Shown here: one piece after another, positions 6,622 through 9,508 of the stretch | How positions within the stretch are numbered: the stretch's first letter is position 1 | Layout of the letters: every line of letters starts with the position of its first letter | Origin: Opacimonas sp040514355 | Lineage (GTDB): Bacteria; Pseudomonadota; Gammaproteobacteria; Enterobacterales; Alteromonadaceae | Direction of reading: 5' to 3' | Assembly: GCA_040514355.1 (NCBI GenBank) | Contig: JBEVCF010000069.1 | Span: forward strand, 1 to 9,508 | Length of the DNA: 9,508 bases | Translations under genes and position numbers: made by a program | Notes under the pieces: generated by a model | The model's input: the letters and a program-made list of their open reading frames with translations, nothing else | What the model was told of the DNA's origin: nothing | The model's database searches: none

Positions 6622-7482
6622 GTGCTGGATTGGTTCAAAATCAAACTACAATATATTCTACCAAAACACGCTTTATCGCGCTTAGTGGGGAAGTTTGCTG
6701 CTGGAGAATATGGCAACACGACTACTTTTGTGATTAAACAATTTATCAAGCACTTCAACGTTGATATGAGTGAAGCTGCGCAGGAAGATCCTGCTGCCTA
6801 CAAAAGCTTTAATGCGTTTTTTACGCGTGTCCTCAAACCCGAAGTTCGCAGCTTTAGTGATGACGTCCAAGAGTTAGGTCATGCTGTCGATGGCACAGTG
6901 AGTCAGCTTGGTCCGATTAAAGGTGATACTATTTTTCAAGCCAAAGGACATCAGTACAGCTTGACTGCATTACTCGGTGGCGACGCACGTTTAGCTGCAC
7001 CATTTAAAGGGGGTGACTTCGCGACCATTTATCTATCCCCTCGAGACTATCACCGCATTCACATGCCGTTAACTGGCAAATTGTGTGACATGGTCTACGT
7101 GCCGGGTGAGCTGTTCTCAGTCAACCCTTTGACGGCTCAGAATGTACCGGGCTTATTTGCACGAAACGAACGTGTGGTTGCCATTTTTGATACCGACATT
7201 GGCAAAGTGGCTATTGTTCTAGTAGGCGCGACAATTGTTGCTAGCATTGAAACTGTTTGGGCCGGTACCGTTACTCCACCGGCTGGGAACAATGTCACTC
7301 ATTGGCAGTACACTGATTCTGCTGGTGACGCCATTACCTTGCAAAAAGGCGAGGAAATGGGGTTATTTAAACTGGGGTCAACCATTGTGGCATGCTTTGA
7401 GCCAAACAAGGTTGATTTTGGTGAACTACAAGCCGGCGATGTCACACGTCTAGGCGAAACCTTTGCTAAACGCATTGACTAA
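6622..7482 (+). CDS. psd: Phosphatidylserine decarboxylase proenzyme
   Basis: A 286-residue proenzyme of the inner-membrane enzyme that makes phosphatidylethanolamine from phosphatidylserine. The self-cleavage motif L251-G252-S253-T254 is intact. Cleavage before S253 would give a 252-residue beta chain and a 34-residue alpha chain whose N-terminal Ser becomes the pyruvoyl cofactor. The processing partners D90 (HAVDGT) and H147 are present, together with H144 in the SPRDYHRIHMP motif. Length and residue numbering almost match the E. coli enzyme. The amphipathic N-terminus (MLDWFKIKLQYILPKH) suits membrane association. The start is GTG with a strong ribosome binding site. rsgA lies upstream, as in many Gammaproteobacteria, and the transporter gene begins 3 bases after the stop. 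Confidence 0.97.
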   Translation: MLDWFKIKLQYILPKHALSRLVGKFAAGEYGNTTTFVIKQFIKHFNVDMSEAAQEDPAAYKSFNAFFTRVLKPEVRSFSDDVQELGHAVDGTVSQLGPIKGDTIFQAKGHQYSLTALLGGDARLAAPFKGGDFATIYLSPRDYHRIHMPLTGKLCDMVYVPGELFSVNPLTAQNVPGLFARNERVVAIFDTDIGKVAIVLVGATIVASIETVWAGTVTPPAGNNVTHWQYTDSAGDAITLQKGEEMGLFKLGSTIVACFEPNKVDFGELQAGDVTRLGETFAKRID

Positions 7483-7485
7483 TAT

Positions 7486-8394
7486 ATGGATCCGGTAAAG
7501 CGCAGTCTATACTCGCTCCACTTTACGGTCATGTTGCTTGGGGGAACGGCTTTGTTCTCCCAAATTATTCCGTTATCCGCACTCGACATTACCATTGGAC
7601 GAGCTATTTTTGGCTGTGTTTTTTTGTTTTGCCTGGTCAAATTACTTGGTGAATCTTGGCGCTTAGACAACCCAAAGGATTATTTGATTGGCACCGTTTT
7701 AGGCGTGATCATGACCTTGCATTGGGTGACCTATTTCGCGGCTATGCAGTATGCAGGAGTGTCTGTTGGTATCATTGCCTTATTTACCTTCCCTGTTATT
7801 ACCGTTTTTCTAGAGCCCTTTATCGATAAGGTGCGCATTGCATGGCAGGATGTTGTCAGTGTTCTGGTCGTCTTTTTAGGCATTGTATTAATTGTGCCTG
7901 AAAGCTCGTTAGATAATGACATTACCATGGGCGTCTTGGTGGGGGTGTTCTCAGCATTGCTATATGCGGTCCGCAATATTGCGCATCGTCGATATTTCTC
8001 TCAATACAGCGGTATCAAAGGCATGTATTTTCAAACCCTTATTGTAAGTGTGTGTTCTATTGCGTTTGCCTCGGAAGCCTTTTGGTCGATGGACGGGCAT
8101 ACCTTGGGCTTGTTAGTCCTATTAGGTACTGTGTTTACAGCCGTTCCGCACGCGATGGTTGCTGCATGCTTGAGACATCTTCGTGCAAAAACGTTTTCTT
8201 TGGTCGCTTGTATGCAACCCCTTTATGGTGTCATACTCGCTATTGTCTTGCTCAATGAAGCCCCCCGCTGGGAAACGCTTGTAGGCGGTATTATGGTTAT
8301 CTCAGCTGCAATATACGAGACCATACACACACAAAGAGAGAATAACAAACGTGCACATCTTAGCTCATCGAGGCGCGAGTCACGACGCTCCTGA
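7486..8394 (+). CDS. EamA/DMT-family inner-membrane transporter
   Basis: A 302-residue protein with ten predicted transmembrane helices (roughly 11-30, 34-54, 66-88, 92-112, 119-138, 146-165, 178-200, 207-229, 237-256 and 264-282). This is two EamA repeats of five helices, the classic drug/metabolite transporter layout. Known relatives move amino acids, nucleosides or other small metabolites, often outwards; the substrate here cannot be read from sequence. The ATG is 3 bases after the psd stop with no Shine-Dalgarno, so translation is probably coupled to psd. The hydrophilic, Arg/Ser-rich end (residues 289-302) is read from the 44 bases shared with the next gene in another frame, and is unlikely to be a conserved part of the transporter. 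Confidence 0.88.
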   Translation: MDPVKRSLYSLHFTVMLLGGTALFSQIIPLSALDITIGRAIFGCVFLFCLVKLLGESWRLDNPKDYLIGTVLGVIMTLHWVTYFAAMQYAGVSVGIIALFTFPVITVFLEPFIDKVRIAWQDVVSVLVVFLGIVLIVPESSLDNDITMGVLVGVFSALLYAVRNIAHRRYFSQYSGIKGMYFQTLIVSVCSIAFASEAFWSMDGHTLGLLVLLGTVFTAVPHAMVAACLRHLRAKTFSLVACMQPLYGVILAIVLLNEAPRWETLVGGIMVISAAIYETIHTQRENNKRAHLSSSRRESRRS

Positions 8395-9037
8395 AAACAC
8401 CCTTGAAGCATTTGCTTTGGCATTAGCGCAAGGCGTAGACGGGATCGAGTTTGATGTACACTTTACTGGCAAGCAAGCTTGGGTTATCCATGATACTTCA
8501 CTGCAGCGTACACACGGGCAAATATTGCCTTTATCTGGACTAACACCCACATTAGCAAAGCAATTCAATATCCCTACCTTAACTGAAGCGCTCGAATTTA
8601 TAAATGGTCAATGTTTGACTAATATCGAGATCAAGTCATTTGAAAACGTTGATACTGTACTCATTGGCTTGCATCAGGTTGAACAGTATTTGACGCCAGA
8701 TACCGTGCTGTCTTCGTTTAATCATCATATTTTGCCTGCTCTACAAAATACTTTTAATTGTCGTATTGGTGCTTTAAGTGCTCACAAACCAATTGATTAT
8801 GCAGCTTACGCCTGTGCTTTGAGCGCTGATATTTGTGCTATTGCCGATGACATGGTCGACGCGGCATTTGTTAGAGACATACATGCGCGAGGCATGCAGG
8901 CATGGGTCTATACGGTTGACAGTCTTGAGCAAGCTATCGAATTGAACCATTGGGGTGTAGATGCCATTTTTAGTAACCGCCCACACTTTCTCAAACAGGC
9001 ATTAACCGAACGCAAAGAATCAAAACCTGAGGGATAG
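8351..9037 (+). CDS. Glycerophosphodiester phosphodiesterase family protein (UgpQ-like)
   Basis: A 228-residue GDPD-family TIM-barrel enzyme, expected to hydrolyse glycerophosphodiesters (deacylated phospholipids) to glycerol-3-phosphate and an alcohol such as ethanolamine. The motifs are clear: H6-R7-G-A with APENT, E33-F-D35, catalytic H47 in VIHD, E93-I-K95, and the late AWVYTVDS and DAIFSNRP elements. It has no signal peptide, and its length is near that of cytoplasmic UgpQ rather than periplasmic GlpQ. The GTG at 8351 is set by the first motif, which starts five residues in, and by AGAGAG at 8335-8340. It overlaps the end of the transporter gene by 44 bases, so the two are surely co-transcribed. 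The 26 bases to the convergent MerC gene hold only a 4-pair hairpin, not a convincing terminator. Confidence 0.93.
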   Translation: MHILAHRGASHDAPENTLEAFALALAQGVDGIEFDVHFTGKQAWVIHDTSLQRTHGQILPLSGLTPTLAKQFNIPTLTEALEFINGQCLTNIEIKSFENVDTVLIGLHQVEQYLTPDTVLSSFNHHILPALQNTFNCRIGALSAHKPIDYAAYACALSADICAIADDMVDAAFVRDIHARGMQAWVYTVDSLEQAIELNHWGVDAIFSNRPHFLKQALTERKESKPEG

Positions 9038-9063
9038 AATCGGTATTTTATATCCGACAGAGA

Positions 9064-9498
9064 TTAGCTTATTTCTGATGAAGCTGAGTTGCAACTCGAC
9101 TCTGAACAGTCATTACATGATTTGCACAATTTGATGTTCAACCAATGCGCGGCCACGATCAACAGCGCGCCAATTGCAATCGTGAGGGGCTCATATTGCT
9201 CGCCAAAAATATCCTTGTGCCAATAAATCAGCCCGCCTAATACCAAGGAATACACAGGATAAATCTGTCTATGGTAACGGTAGAATCCAATAAACAAGGC
9301 CCAGAACCCGACTAAAATAGAGATGGTTAAAATGGTTCTTTCAAACCAAATTTCAGCGATGAAGGTGCTGGCGACCAGTGGGATCAGTGGGATTAAAATA
9401 GGTAGAAGCAAACAATGCAACGCACACAAACTCGAGACCCATATCCCAAGTTTATCAAAGAAATTGTCTGAATTTGATTTAGTCGTGTTCACATGCAT
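9064..9498 (-). CDS. MerC-family small membrane protein
   Basis: About 144 residues with four likely membrane helices (about 20-44, 56-73, 79-95, 104-122), the topology of MerC mercuric-ion transporters. Helix 1 carries C25-A-L-H-C29 followed by LLLPI, and the cytoplasmic tail holds C125, C128, C131 and C136 (spaced CxxCxxCx4C), a likely soft-metal site. Chromosomal MerC-domain proteins also occur without other mer genes, so mercury is not certain; zinc or copper are possible. The start is uncertain: ATG 9498 has GAGG only 2 bases away, while in-frame GTG 9492 lies 8 bases from it, a better spacing. The frame is also open to the window edge. Upstream neighbours and promoter lie outside the window. 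Confidence 0.82.
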   Translation of the reverse strand: MHVNTTKSNSDNFFDKLGIWVSSLCALHCLLLPILIPLIPLVASTFIAEIWFERTILTISILVGFWALFIGFYRYHRQIYPVYSLVLGGLIYWHKDIFGEQYEPLTIAIGALLIVAAHWLNIKLCKSCNDCSESSCNSASSEIS

Positions 9499-9508
9499 GC
9501 CTCTGTAA

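Noticed and set aside
9040..9057. TCGG / CCGA hairpin between the convergent phosphodiesterase and MerC genes, as a shared terminator.
   Set aside because: Only four pairs around a 10-base A/T loop, with no U tract in either direction.

Overview
This 9.5 kb window looks like chromosomal DNA from a marine-type gammaproteobacterium, most likely an Alteromonadales/Alteromonadaceae relative. The grounds are the divergent orn / rsgA-psd block typical of Gammaproteobacteria, the moderate G+C content, close similarity of Orn, RsgA and Psd to the enteric proteins as I remember them, and a TonB-dependent receptor next to a TPR-sulfotransferase. The genus cannot be fixed from the sequence alone. I see no rRNA, tRNA, insertion sequence, CRISPR array, phage gene or attachment site.

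Left block, minus strand (positions 63-4710). Read in the direction of transcription, the order is a TonB-dependent outer-membrane receptor, then a strong hairpin terminator, then a TPR/sulfotransferase fusion protein, then a small hotdog-fold (DUF4442) protein. The receptor has its own sigma70-like promoter, overlapped by two short inverted repeats, and no visible Fur box. The sulfotransferase gene has a separate extended -10 candidate just beyond the receptor terminator, and the DUF4442 gene follows it after 25 bases.

Central block. Oligoribonuclease (orn, minus) and the ribosome-assembly GTPase rsgA (plus) diverge from an 83-base intergenic region. rsgA is followed by phosphatidylserine decarboxylase (psd), which has its own extended -10 candidate and a good ribosome binding site. 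This is a conserved housekeeping arrangement.

Right block, plus strand (6622-9037). psd, a ten-helix EamA/DMT transporter and a cytoplasmic glycerophosphodiester phosphodiesterase form a tight array: there are 3 bases between the first two and a 44-base overlap between the last two. The co-transcription suggests a link to phospholipid head-group or glycerol-phosphate turnover, but the transporter substrate is unknown. A convergent MerC-family membrane protein, with metal-binding-type cysteines, closes the window.

Most of the window is ordinary. The part most worth following up is the receptor/TPR-sulfotransferase pair. The sulfotransferase keeps residues at the spacing of the tyrosylprotein sulfotransferase active site but has Gly where the 3'-phosphate-binding Ser is expected.
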